From: Peterkaempfera bronchialis
GTDB taxonomy: Bacteria; Actinomycetota; Actinomycetes; Streptomycetales; Streptomycetaceae
Assembly: GCF_003258605.2 (NCBI RefSeq)
Contig: NZ_CP031264.1
Location: 3,596,001 to 3,660,000, forward strand
Direction of reading: 5' to 3'
Length of the DNA: 64,000 nucleotides
Shown here: in pieces, positions 26,546 through 34,155 of the stretch
How positions within the stretch are numbered: position 1 is the stretch's first letter
Layout: the number at the start of each line of letters is the position of its first letter
The notes under the pieces: model-generated
The model's database searches: none
What the model saw: only the letters and a program-made list of their open reading frames with translations
What the model was told of the DNA's origin: nothing
Program-made: the position numbers and the translations under genes

Positions 26546-27277
26546 ATGCGCGAGATCCTCGGAAGGCGACGGAGGAACAGATCGGCACTGCTGGCCGCGG
26601 CACTGACCTGCGCGGAGCAGTGGAGATGGCCGGTGGTCCCGGGCGCCGGGCTGCAGCCGCGCCCGTTCCGCGACCGCTTCGGTGACCGCACCGAGGACGG
26701 CGGCGACGGCGGCAGCCGCCGCACCGACCGCCGACGGTCGGCCCGCGCCTGTGTCTGTCCCCGCTCCGACTGTGCGGTCCCCGGAGCCCACCCCTGCGAT
26801 CCGCCGCTGCTCGCGGCCACCACCGACCCGCGGATGGTCCGCTGGTGGTGGACCCAGCGGCCGGACGCCCCGATCGTCATCGCCACCGGCGGCGCCGTCG
26901 CCGCGGTCAGCCTCCCGGCCGCCTCGGGGGCCCGGGTGCTGGCCTACTTCGACGCGCTGCGGGTCCGCACCGGACCGGTGGTCGCCTCCGCCACCCGCCA
27001 TGTGCTGCTGGTCCAGCCGTACAGCTTCGACGAGTTGGGCGAGCTGCTGATCCAGCAGGAGTGGGTGCCCACCTCGCTGCGCTATCACGGTCCCGGCGGG
27101 TATGTGGTGCTGCCGCCGTCGTCCACCGGTGGCGGGGGCGTGCACTGGGAGCGTCCGCCGGTGACCGGTCCCGGGGCGCCGGGCGGGGCGCCATGGCTGC
27201 CCAGGGTGGCGGATCTGCTGGGGGCGCTGGTCGCGGCGAGCGCCGCGACGCCGGACGGGAGCCGGCTGGCGTTCTGA
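26546..27277 (+). CDS. Stand-alone prim-pol-like protein (bifunctional primase/polymerase family)
   Basis: 243 residues. It starts MREILGRRRRNRSALLAAAL, as do Streptomyces proteins annotated as bifunctional DNA primase/polymerase. The prim-pol-like core includes ALTCAEQWRWPVVPG, a Cys-containing loop (CVCPRSDCAVPGAHPC), WWWTQRPDAPIVIATG and a later GPGGYVVLPPS. The acidic catalytic pair expected after the ATG-loop in true prim-pol enzymes is not visible; that place reads AVAAVSLPAA. It has no helicase or primase partner nearby. Probably a conserved but catalytically altered family member. ATG at 26546 with AAAGGAACGAG upstream. Confidence 0.75.
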   Translation: MREILGRRRRNRSALLAAALTCAEQWRWPVVPGAGLQPRPFRDRFGDRTEDGGDGGSRRTDRRRSARACVCPRSDCAVPGAHPCDPPLLAATTDPRMVRWWWTQRPDAPIVIATGGAVAAVSLPAASGARVLAYFDALRVRTGPVVASATRHVLLVQPYSFDELGELLIQQEWVPTSLRYHGPGGYVVLPPSSTGGGGVHWERPPVTGPGAPGGAPWLPRVADLLGALVAASAATPDGSRLAF

Positions 27278-27333
27278 ACCGGGTCCGATTTGCGAACGGG
27301 CCCCTGGGTTCCGAAGAGCCCGGAACGTGAAGT

Positions 27334-27373
27334 GCCCGGCCGCTGGCGACGGGGGATGCACCAGCGACCGGGC
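27334..27373 (+). terminator. Hairpin plus TTT after the prim-pol-like gene
   Basis: 13-bp stem with one mismatch (GCCCGGCCGCTGG against CCAGCGACCGGGC), followed by TGTTT. It lies between convergent genes. Confidence 0.7.
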
Positions 27374-27503
27374 TGTTTAAACGGTAACAAGGATCGGTCG
27401 ATCCGCAAATTCCCCCGAGCGAAGTCGACCTCCGAATTCCGGTCTGGCGACCGAAATGTGACGCGACTCACGCGATTCGAGGGCGGAGTGCGCCCACGAA
27501 GGG

Positions 27504-28496
27504 TCAGAGCGTGATCTGGCGGTTCACCAGACCGGCCCGCACCCGGCGCTCCTCCGGCGTCAGCGCGGCGGGCTCGGCGAGCACCCGCGCCAGCCGCTCC
27601 GCGAACGCCGCAGCGGGCTTCTCGCAGTCCGCAGCCGACATCTCGCGGGGCAGGTCCCAGACCGGGACGGTCAGCCCATGCGCCCGGAACGAGCCCACCA
27701 GCCGGGTGGACTCGCCCAGGGACGCCTCGCCCGAACCGGCGAGCCGGGCCAGCGCGTCCAGCAGCTCCTCCTCGGGGTGCGTCATCACCCAGCGCAGATG
27801 GTTCTTCTCCGGGGCGCTGCACCAGTAGGCCGACTCCACGCCGTGCAGCCGCTCGGTGGGGATGATCGCGGCGTTCGCCCGCTCCAGCGAGGCGGCCACC
27901 TCGCCGGTGGCCGACTCCGCGTCCTCCAGCCAGAAGTCGAAGCCGCTGTGGACCGTGAGCTCCAGCGGCGACGACAGGTCCAGCAGGTCCTGGAGTCGCG
28001 GACCGCCCGGCGCCGGACGGCGCGGCGGCACCGGGTTGCCGGGCTCGGTCGCCAGCGCCTGCTCCAGGGCATCGGCCAGGTCCCGGCTGACATCGCCGGA
28101 GGAGGACTGGGTCTGAAGGCCCAGCAGGATCGCGCCGTCCGCGCGGCGCAGCGCCGGCCAGGCCATCGGCAGCACCGTGGCCAGCGTCACCGACGGCGCC
28201 TCGCCGCCGACCACGTCGTCCCGCAGCTTCAGCGGGGCGGTGGCGGCAGGCACCAGCTCGCGCAGCGCCACCCAGTCGGCCTCGCCCGACAGCCCCTCGA
28301 ACGGGCGCTGCACCAGCTGCTGCACGGCGTGTGCGGCCTCCCGGCCGTGGCATGCCTTGTACCGGCGGCCGGACCCGCAGGGGCAGGGCTCGCGGGCGCC
28401 GACGACCGGGATCGACCCGGGGTCGGCGGCGGTCGCCTGCGACGTGGCGGCGGACGGCTTGCGCTGGGATGCCTTCTTGGCGGCCTGCTTGGCCAT
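27504..28496 (-). CDS. DUF5926 family protein with N-terminal SEC-C zinc motif
   Basis: 330 residues. A Lys/Ala-rich N-terminus is followed by PCPCGSGRRYKACHG (about 37-51), the SEC-C zinc-binding motif (CxC...C-H) also found at the SecA C-terminus. The rest matches the actinobacterial DUF5926 family (GEADWVALRELVPAATAPL, WCSAPEKNHLRWVMTHPEEELLDAL). Function is unknown; the zinc motif suggests ribosome, SecB-like or nucleic-acid contact. ATG at 28496. It is convergent with the prim-pol-like gene. Confidence 0.88.
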   Translation of the reverse strand: MAKQAAKKASQRKPSAATSQATAADPGSIPVVGAREPCPCGSGRRYKACHGREAAHAVQQLVQRPFEGLSGEADWVALRELVPAATAPLKLRDDVVGGEAPSVTLATVLPMAWPALRRADGAILLGLQTQSSSGDVSRDLADALEQALATEPGNPVPPRRPAPGGPRLQDLLDLSSPLELTVHSGFDFWLEDAESATGEVAASLERANAAIIPTERLHGVESAYWCSAPEKNHLRWVMTHPEEELLDALARLAGSGEASLGESTRLVGSFRAHGLTVPVWDLPREMSAADCEKPAAAFAERLARVLAEPAALTPEERRVRAGLVNRQITL

Positions 28497-28635
28497 GGTG
28501 CGGGTCTCCCCAATGCGGTGACGCGATCGGCTGTGCTTTCCGCCGGGAAGCGTAACCGGGAGTGGCGGGGCCGAGGCCGCTACGCCGCTGCGGCGCGTCC
28601 GGGAGTGACCCGGCTGCGGGCCGGGCGGACCCTCA

Positions 28636-28731
28636 GCCGGGGTGTCGGGCGGGCCCTCGGCCGGGGTGTCGGGCGGGCCCTCGGCCGGGGTGTCGGGCGG
28701 GCCCTCGGCCGGGGTGTCGGGCGGGCCCTCA
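28636..28731. repeat. 24-bp tandem array downstream of the ATPase stop
   Basis: Four identical units of GCCGGGGTGTCGGGCGGGCCCTC plus one base start at 28636, 28660, 28684 and 28708; degenerate units flank both sides. The array begins about 20 bases past the stop of the ATP-binding gene (28753, minus strand). One minus-strand frame reads PPDTPAEG repeated, an acidic Pro-rich tail out of frame with the gene. Confidence 0.9.
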
Positions 28732-28752
28732 GGCGGGTCATCGGGCAGGTCG

Positions 28753-29313
28753 TCACGGCGTGCGTCGGGTGCGCTCGGCGGCCGGGGCGGCGGGCCGGTC
28801 CACCGCTGCGGCCACCGGTCTCACGGCCGGTCCGCCATGGCGGGCGTGACGGGCCCGTACGCGGAGCACCGCCCAGACCGTCACCTCGCCCGGGGCGTCG
28901 CGCACCCCCCAGTCCACCGCCAGCCTGCCGACGATGGAGAGTCCACGGCCGCCACGGGAGGTAAGCGAGGGGCGGGCGCTGCGCGGCCTGGTGACCGCCC
29001 CGCCGTCGGTGACCTCAAGGGTCAGCAGCCCGTCGTCGTGCACCCGCCAGCAGACCAGCACGCCGCCGGTCTCGGCGGAGCCCGCCGCAGCCCGGTCCAG
29101 GTCGAGCAGCGGGGCCAGCGGGCGGGCGTGGCGACAGGCGTTGCTGAGCAGTTCCGAGAGGATCAGTACCGCGTCGTCCACCACCGGGTCCGGAACCGCG
29201 CGGGCGCAGAGTTCCCGGCGCAGGCGTCGCCGCGCGGTACCGACACACGCTGGGCCATGGGGCAATGCCATGGACGACGAAGTCGGCACATCGTGCGCCA
29301 TCACGAACGCCAC
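28753..29313 (-). CDS. RsbW-like ATP-binding protein (anti-sigma kinase type)
   Basis: 186 residues from the GTG at 29313, chosen because AAGGAGGTC lies 8 bases upstream. Upstream ATGs at 29346 and 29439 are possible, and MRWHAVKEVSG at 29346 is often annotated in relatives, but it has no ribosome site. N box: DDAVLILSELLSNACRHARP; G1: VTDGGAVTRP; G2: SRGGRGLSIVGRLAVDWG. It is a GHKL ATPase of the anti-sigma/BldG-partner class. The C-terminus after residue 160 is Ala/Arg-rich and ends next to the 24-bp array. Confidence 0.85.
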   Translation of the reverse strand: MAFVMAHDVPTSSSMALPHGPACVGTARRRLRRELCARAVPDPVVDDAVLILSELLSNACRHARPLAPLLDLDRAAAGSAETGGVLVCWRVHDDGLLTLEVTDGGAVTRPRSARPSLTSRGGRGLSIVGRLAVDWGVRDAPGEVTVWAVLRVRARHARHGGPAVRPVAAAVDRPAAPAAERTRRTP

Positions 29314-29442
29314 CCCCGAGACCTCCTTCACCGCATGCCACCGCATGCCGAGAAGTGAATGCCCACGGAGAATGGGCCGGAAACAGGCTTGGCGCGATCG
29401 CCCAAAGCCGGAAGAAGACATACAAGGCGGTATCGACAACCG

Positions 29443-29458
29443 GTAATGTGATGATTAC
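29443..29458. promoter_or_regulatory. Short inverted repeat GTAAT-N6-ATTAC
   Basis: AT-rich inverted repeat in the 208-base gap upstream of the ATPase gene. Position suits an operator or promoter; no regulator is assigned. Confidence 0.3.
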
Positions 29459-29521
29459 GTGCTGTCGCGAAAGAGGAATGGACACATCCGTGCAGCCGGG
29501 TTCCGGAAGCGACCGAAACGG

Positions 29522-30421
29522 TCAGCGGCCCAGTTGGTCCAGCACCTCGCGGGGCCGGTTGGTGATGATGGCGTCCACGCCCAGCCGCAGGCACAGCTCC
29601 ACATCCGCCGGATCGTCCACCGTCCACACATGGACCCGGTGCCCCGCCCGGTGCAGTCGCGCCACAAAGCCCGGGTTGGCCCGCACCAGCTCGATCCCGG
29701 GCCCGGCGATCTCCACCCCGCGCGGCAGCGAGCCGTCCCGGAAGCGCAGCGGCAGCCGCTCCATCAGGAAGACCGTCGGAATGCTCGGCGCCGCCTCCCG
29801 CACCCGGCGCAGCGACAGCTGCGAGAAGCTCATGATCCGCACCGGCCCCGGCCCTGCCCCGTCCGGCTGCCGGGGGTCCTGCCCGACCAGCCCGAAGCGG
29901 TGCAGCATCCGCAGCAGCTCCGCCTCCACCCGGCCCGCATAGCGGGTGGGGTGCTTGGTCTCGATGGCCAGCTCGACCCGGCGACCGGCGTCGGCGACCA
30001 GTTCCAGCAGCCGCTCCAGGGTCAGCACCGAGGACCGCTCCGGATCGGGGAGCCGCCCGCCCGGCACCGGCAGCTCCGGGTCGCGGTCCGGCGCCTCGGG
30101 CTCCTCCGGCGGCAGCGCCTCCTCCCGCCAGGAGCCGAAGTCCAGCTCCGCCAGCTGGGCCAGCTCCAGCGTGGAGACCACCCCTCGGCCGTTGGAGGTG
30201 CGGTCCACCCGGCGGTCGTGCACACAGACCAGATGCCCGTCGGCGGTCAGCCGCACATCGCACTCCAGGGCGTCCGCGCCCTCCTCGATCGCCCGGCGGT
30301 AGGCCGCCAGGGTGTGCTCGGGTACGGCACCGGAGGAGCCTCGATGGGCGACGACGCGGACGGCGGTGCGGTTGGGCACGGCCAGCAGGGGCACGGGCGG
30401 GGCGGGTGTCGCTGTCGTCAC
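29522..30421 (-). CDS. Glycerophosphodiester phosphodiesterase
   Basis: 299 residues. GDPD TIM-barrel motifs: VVAHRGSSGAVPEHTLAAY with the His-Arg-Gly and Glu, GADALECDVRLT with the metal Glu/Asp, and the second His in VCVHDRRVDRTSNG. The end VWTVDDPADVELCLRLGVDAIITNRP is typical of the UgpQ/GlpQ family. There is no signal peptide, so it is the cytosolic form that frees glycerol-3-phosphate. GTG at 30421. It lies 68 bases after the CytX-type transporter gene on the same strand and may be read through from it. Confidence 0.92.
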   Translation of the reverse strand: MTTATPAPPVPLLAVPNRTAVRVVAHRGSSGAVPEHTLAAYRRAIEEGADALECDVRLTADGHLVCVHDRRVDRTSNGRGVVSTLELAQLAELDFGSWREEALPPEEPEAPDRDPELPVPGGRLPDPERSSVLTLERLLELVADAGRRVELAIETKHPTRYAGRVEAELLRMLHRFGLVGQDPRQPDGAGPGPVRIMSFSQLSLRRVREAAPSIPTVFLMERLPLRFRDGSLPRGVEIAGPGIELVRANPGFVARLHRAGHRVHVWTVDDPADVELCLRLGVDAIITNRPREVLDQLGR

Positions 30422-30489
30422 CCGCCCCACCTTACGGGCGGTGCCGCCGCGCCCCGCAGGGCGGCGGCGACATCCGGGTGAACGTTGTC

Positions 30490-31947
30490 CTACGGCCGGG
30501 CGGCGGCGTCCGCCTGCCCGGCGTCCCCGACCCTCTCGGCGCCCTCGGTCTGCCCGGCACCGCCCCGGGTCAGCGGCGTCAGCGCCCAGGTCGCCAGGGC
30601 GGAGACGGCAAAGGCGAAGAGCGAGGCGGAGGTCCACTCCTGCGGGGTGAAGTGCACCCAGTCGTGCACCCGCTCCCAGAGCCCCGACCACCAGCCGCCG
30701 ATGTCGGAGGGCGCCAGGAACTGGTACGTGACAAAGCCCAGCAGCCACGGCAGCAGCATCAGCGGCCGGCCCGGCGCCGAGTCCGACAGGTCCCACCCGC
30801 CGCGTCGGCCACGGCCCAGGTAGTAGTCGACCGCCAGCACGGCCAGCAGCGGGACGAAGACCGAACCGATCAGCCCCAGGAAGCCGTAGTACCAGCTGCT
30901 GAACTCCTTCACCGGCAGCGCCAGCGCCGTCACCAGTGCCCCGATGCCGACGGTCAGCACCCGCCGGTCCACCCTGGGGAAGAGGTTGTGCACGGACATC
31001 GCGGTCGAGTACACGTTGGCGAAGGACTGGTCCACCTCGCGTACCACCAGCACGGCGAAGAACGCCCAGCCGGCGGTGACCCCGAGGAAGGTGTCGAAGA
31101 TCCGGCTCTCGTCCCCGCCGACCTGGAGCAGCGCCATCAACCCCAGCACGTAGCACCACACCTGGGCCACCGTGTAGCCGGAGAAGGTGCCCCAGAAGGA
31201 GGCGCGCGGCGTCCGCGAGTGCCGGGTGTAGTCGGCGGCCAGCGGGACGAACGAGATCGACACCGCCAGGACGTAGTCGGTGGCACCCAGGAAGCCGTGC
31301 CAGTTGCCCGCCGCCGGGTCCGGCACGCCCTGCCGGACCAGCTGCACCGTGAAGTACACCATCGACGCGCCCACCGCGACCGCCACATAGCGGCGCAGCA
31401 GGCCGATCACGCCCAGCGGCCTGATGGTCAGCGCGGTGGTCACCGCGCCCGCCAGCACCACGAACAGCCAGTGCCACTCCCGGCTGTGCGTCATCGCCTC
31501 GGCGCCCATCGCGATCACCGTGAGCTCGTACACGCCCCAGCCGACGCACTGCACGATGTTGAGCACCGTCGGCACATACGACAGCCTGGTGCCGAAGAGG
31601 CCGCGCAGCACCGCCATCGCGGGTGCGCCGGTGCGGGCGCCGATCACGGCGGCGACCGCGAGCATCGCCGTACCGACCGCCGTGCCGACCAGGACGGCGG
31701 TCACCGAGGCGGCGAAGGACAGCTGCGCCCGTCCGGTGCCCAGCACCGTCGCCGCGCTGCTGAAGCCGATCAGGCTGACGCCGAGGTTGGCCCAGAACGC
31801 CGCCTGGTCGCGGAAGCCCAGCGGACGGGGCGGTGCGGTGTCCAGCACCAGCGGCGCCTCACCGCTGTCGCCGCCGCCGTCGCCGGCGCCGTGGCCGTCG
31901 GTGGCGGACATGGGCGTGGACGTGGAGGTGGATGATGAAGCCGTCAA
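30490..31947 (-). CDS. cytX: CytX-type hydroxymethylpyrimidine transporter (NCS1 family)
   Basis: 485 residues with about 12 helices of the NCS1 purine/cytosine permease family (LGFRDQAAFWANLGVSLIGF near the start, VPLAADYTRHSR in the middle). The TPP riboswitch directly upstream points to the CytX branch, which imports the thiamine precursor HMP. The start is inferred to be TTG at 31947: GGGAG lies 8 bases before it, at the 3' end of the riboswitch. The ATG at 31911 (MSATDGHG) has no ribosome site. With this start, TPP binding would directly mask the ribosome site. Confidence 0.85.
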   Translation of the reverse strand: MTASSSTSTSTPMSATDGHGAGDGGGDSGEAPLVLDTAPPRPLGFRDQAAFWANLGVSLIGFSSAATVLGTGRAQLSFAASVTAVLVGTAVGTAMLAVAAVIGARTGAPAMAVLRGLFGTRLSYVPTVLNIVQCVGWGVYELTVIAMGAEAMTHSREWHWLFVVLAGAVTTALTIRPLGVIGLLRRYVAVAVGASMVYFTVQLVRQGVPDPAAGNWHGFLGATDYVLAVSISFVPLAADYTRHSRTPRASFWGTFSGYTVAQVWCYVLGLMALLQVGGDESRIFDTFLGVTAGWAFFAVLVVREVDQSFANVYSTAMSVHNLFPRVDRRVLTVGIGALVTALALPVKEFSSWYYGFLGLIGSVFVPLLAVLAVDYYLGRGRRGGWDLSDSAPGRPLMLLPWLLGFVTYQFLAPSDIGGWWSGLWERVHDWVHFTPQEWTSASLFAFAVSALATWALTPLTRGGAGQTEGAERVGDAGQADAAARP

Positions 31948-31954
31948 GGCCGAT

Positions 31955-32066
31955 GCTCCCTACGCCGGCATTACCCGGTCAGGTTCCGGCGGTCGGCGCC
32001 CCCTCGGCCCGCTGTTGCGGCCGACCGGCGCCCTCTCAGCCTGGTCTGGGTCCAAGCTCCCGCGTG
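31955..32066 (-). ncRNA. TPP riboswitch (THI element)
   Basis: On the minus strand the sequence shows the two conserved TPP-sensing blocks: GGCTGAGAGGG, and GGAACCTGACCGGGTAATG followed by CCGGCGTAGGGAG. The 5' GGGAGCTTGG block precedes them and a GC-rich variable stem separates them. The 3' GGGAG (31956-31960) is also the best Shine-Dalgarno for the transporter's TTG start, 8 bases away. When TPP is plentiful the closed aptamer should hide it and stop HMP import. Confidence 0.95.
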
Positions 32067-32239
32067 TCAGTTCGAGGAGTCATCGTAGGCGTACCGGGTG
32101 GCGAGGCCAAGGCCGGGGCCTGCGAACATCTGCACGGCTTAAGGAACCCATCATCCGCACGGGTGTGCTGCTTACGGCGCTCAGACGGGCGATGGGAAAT
32201 GCTGGGTTACCAAGGTCCTGTCATCCATGGAGGTCGTCC

Positions 32240-33808
32240 GTGAGCAGCGAGCACGAGAGTGGGTTCACCGGGCCGCAGGGGGCGCAGCCCACCGGCGGCC
32301 ACGACGCGGTGGGTCCGGCTCCCGACCGTACGGCGCAGCAGCCCGCCGTGCCGTCGGACGGTGTGCCGCCCGCCTCCCCGGCGGGTCAGCCGTCCACGGC
32401 CGTTCCGCCGCCGCCGTCGTCCTACCCGCCGCCGCAGCCCCCAGCGCCCGGCCACTCCGCCGACTACGCTGCCGGCCCCTCCGCCGACTACGCGGCCTAC
32501 CCGCCGCCGCCCGCGCACAGCGCGCCGTTCGGCTCCGGCGGGACCGACGCCGACCGCTCCGCCTGGCCGCCGCCCGGCGGCCACCCCTTCGGCGCCGGCC
32601 ACCCCGTCGGCGGCTGGACCGGCCCCGACCACCCGGGCGGCTCCTCCACCGACGGCCGGGGCCCGCGCCGGAAGCAGGGCGGACTGGTCGCCCTGGTCGC
32701 CGCCGTGGCCATCGCCGCCGGCGGCATCGGCGGCGGCATCGGAGCCTGGGCCTCCGGCGGCTCCGACTCCAGCTCCACCGCGAGCAGCACCACCGTCTCC
32801 TCCACCGTGGACAAGGCCGCCCTCAACCGCGCCCCCACCAGCGTCGCCGGCATCGCCGCCAAGGCCCTGCCCAGCACCGTCACCATCAAGGCCGAGGGGT
32901 CCCAGGAGTCCGGCACCGGCACCGGCTTCGTCTACGACACCGAGGGCCACATCCTCACCAACAACCACGTGGTCGCCCCCGCCGCCGACGGCGGCAAGCT
33001 GACCGTCAAGTTCTCCGACGGCTCCAGCTACGCCGCCTCCGTGGTCGGCCGCGCCGAGGGCTACGACGTCGCCGTGGTCAAGCTGGACAACCCGCCCAAG
33101 GACAAGCTCAGCCCGCTCCCCCTCGGCGACTCCGACAAGGTCGCCGTCGGCGACGCCACCATCGCCATCGGCGCCCCCTTCGGCCTGGAGGGCACCGTCA
33201 CCACCGGCATCGTCAGCGCCAAGGACCGCCCCGTCGCCTCCGGCGACTCCACCGGCGCCCAGGCTTCCTACATGAACGCCCTGCAGACCGACGCCTCCAT
33301 CAACCCCGGCAACTCCGGCGGCCCGCTGCTCAACGCCGGCGGCCAGGTCATCGGCATCAACTCGGCCATCCAGTCCACCAGCGGTGGCGGCGGCGGCAAC
33401 CCCTTCGGCCAGACCGAGCAGGCCGGCAGCATCGGCCTCGGCTTCGCCATCCCCATCAACCAGGCCAAGTGGGTCGCCGACACCCTCATCAGGACCGGCC
33501 AGCCCGTCTACGCCATCCTCGGCGTGCTCCGCAACGACAACTACAACGGCGACGGCGCCCAGATCATGCCGTCCCCCGTCCAGGGCACCCCCGCCGTCAC
33601 CCCCGACGGCCCCGCCGACAAGGCCGGCCTCAAGCCCGGCGACGTCATCACCAAGCTCGACGGCGTGCCCATCGACAGCGGACCGACCCTGGTCAGCGAG
33701 ATCTGGTCGCACCGGCCCGGCGAGCACGTCCAGGTCGTCTACACCCGCAACGGCGAGACCCACACCACCACCGTCACCCTCGGCGAGCGCAAGGGCGACT
33801 CCAAGTAG
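32240..33808 (+). CDS. HtrA/DegP-like membrane-anchored serine protease with PDZ domain
   Basis: 522 residues. GTG at 32240 with TGGAGGT six bases upstream. Residues 1-145 are a Pro/Gln/Gly/Tyr-rich cytosolic tail, 147-170 a membrane helix, then a Ser/Thr linker. The trypsin-like domain has His243 (NNHVV), Asp276 (YDVAVVKL) and Ser359 (GNSGGPL). One PDZ domain follows (GPADKAGLKPGDVITKLDG). The protease faces the cell exterior and degrades or checks misfolded envelope proteins. Upstream DNA is shared with the divergent riboswitch. Confidence 0.95.
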   Translation: MSSEHESGFTGPQGAQPTGGHDAVGPAPDRTAQQPAVPSDGVPPASPAGQPSTAVPPPPSSYPPPQPPAPGHSADYAAGPSADYAAYPPPPAHSAPFGSGGTDADRSAWPPPGGHPFGAGHPVGGWTGPDHPGGSSTDGRGPRRKQGGLVALVAAVAIAAGGIGGGIGAWASGGSDSSSTASSTTVSSTVDKAALNRAPTSVAGIAAKALPSTVTIKAEGSQESGTGTGFVYDTEGHILTNNHVVAPAADGGKLTVKFSDGSSYAASVVGRAEGYDVAVVKLDNPPKDKLSPLPLGDSDKVAVGDATIAIGAPFGLEGTVTTGIVSAKDRPVASGDSTGAQASYMNALQTDASINPGNSGGPLLNAGGQVIGINSAIQSTSGGGGGNPFGQTEQAGSIGLGFAIPINQAKWVADTLIRTGQPVYAILGVLRNDNYNGDGAQIMPSPVQGTPAVTPDGPADKAGLKPGDVITKLDGVPIDSGPTLVSEIWSHRPGEHVQVVYTRNGETHTTTVTLGERKGDSK

Positions 33809-33876
33809 CCCACCCGCGCGCCGCCCCCCGGCCCGCACCCCCACCCCTCCCGAACCCGTTAGGCTGACCTCCGCCA

Positions 33877-33965
33877 GGAGGGCTGCCCGAGTGGCCTAAG
33901 GGAACAGTCTTGAAAACTGTCGCCAGGGGTGACCCTGGCCGAGGGTTCGAATCCCTCGCCCTCCG
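33877..33965 (+). tRNA. tRNA-Ser (anticodon TGA)
   Basis: 89-base type II tRNA. The acceptor stem GGAGGGC pairs with GCCCTCC, discriminator G. The anticodon loop is CTTGAAA with TGA, and there is a long variable arm (CAGGGGTGACCCTG). T arm is GAGGGTTCGAATCCCTC. CCA is not encoded. It reads UCA-family serine codons and would be charged by SerRS in this window. Confidence 0.97.
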
Positions 33966-33981
33966 CTCCACCCGCACCAAC

Positions 33982-34014
33982 CGGCCCCTGACCAGCACCA
34001 ACGGTCAGGGGCCG
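33982..34014 (+). terminator. Terminator of tRNA-Ser(TGA)
   Basis: Perfect 12-bp stem CGGCCCCTGACC/GGTCAGGGGCCG with a 9-base loop, 17 bases past the tRNA; a short CTTT follows. Confidence 0.8.
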
Positions 34015-34155
34015 CCGGCTTTCCCGGTAGCCGCTGTCGTCCGCCTCATCGGGCATGGATCGGGCACGCTCTTTGCCTGGTTGTCCGGCATCACTCACCG
34101 GCCGCGACCAGGTGACGTCGGGCGCGGACTGCCCGGTTGCCGATCGCATTCCGGG

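Noticed and set aside
28636-28731. 24-bp array as a CRISPR
   Set aside because: Units are contiguous without spacers and 24 bases is the full period; no cas gene is nearby.
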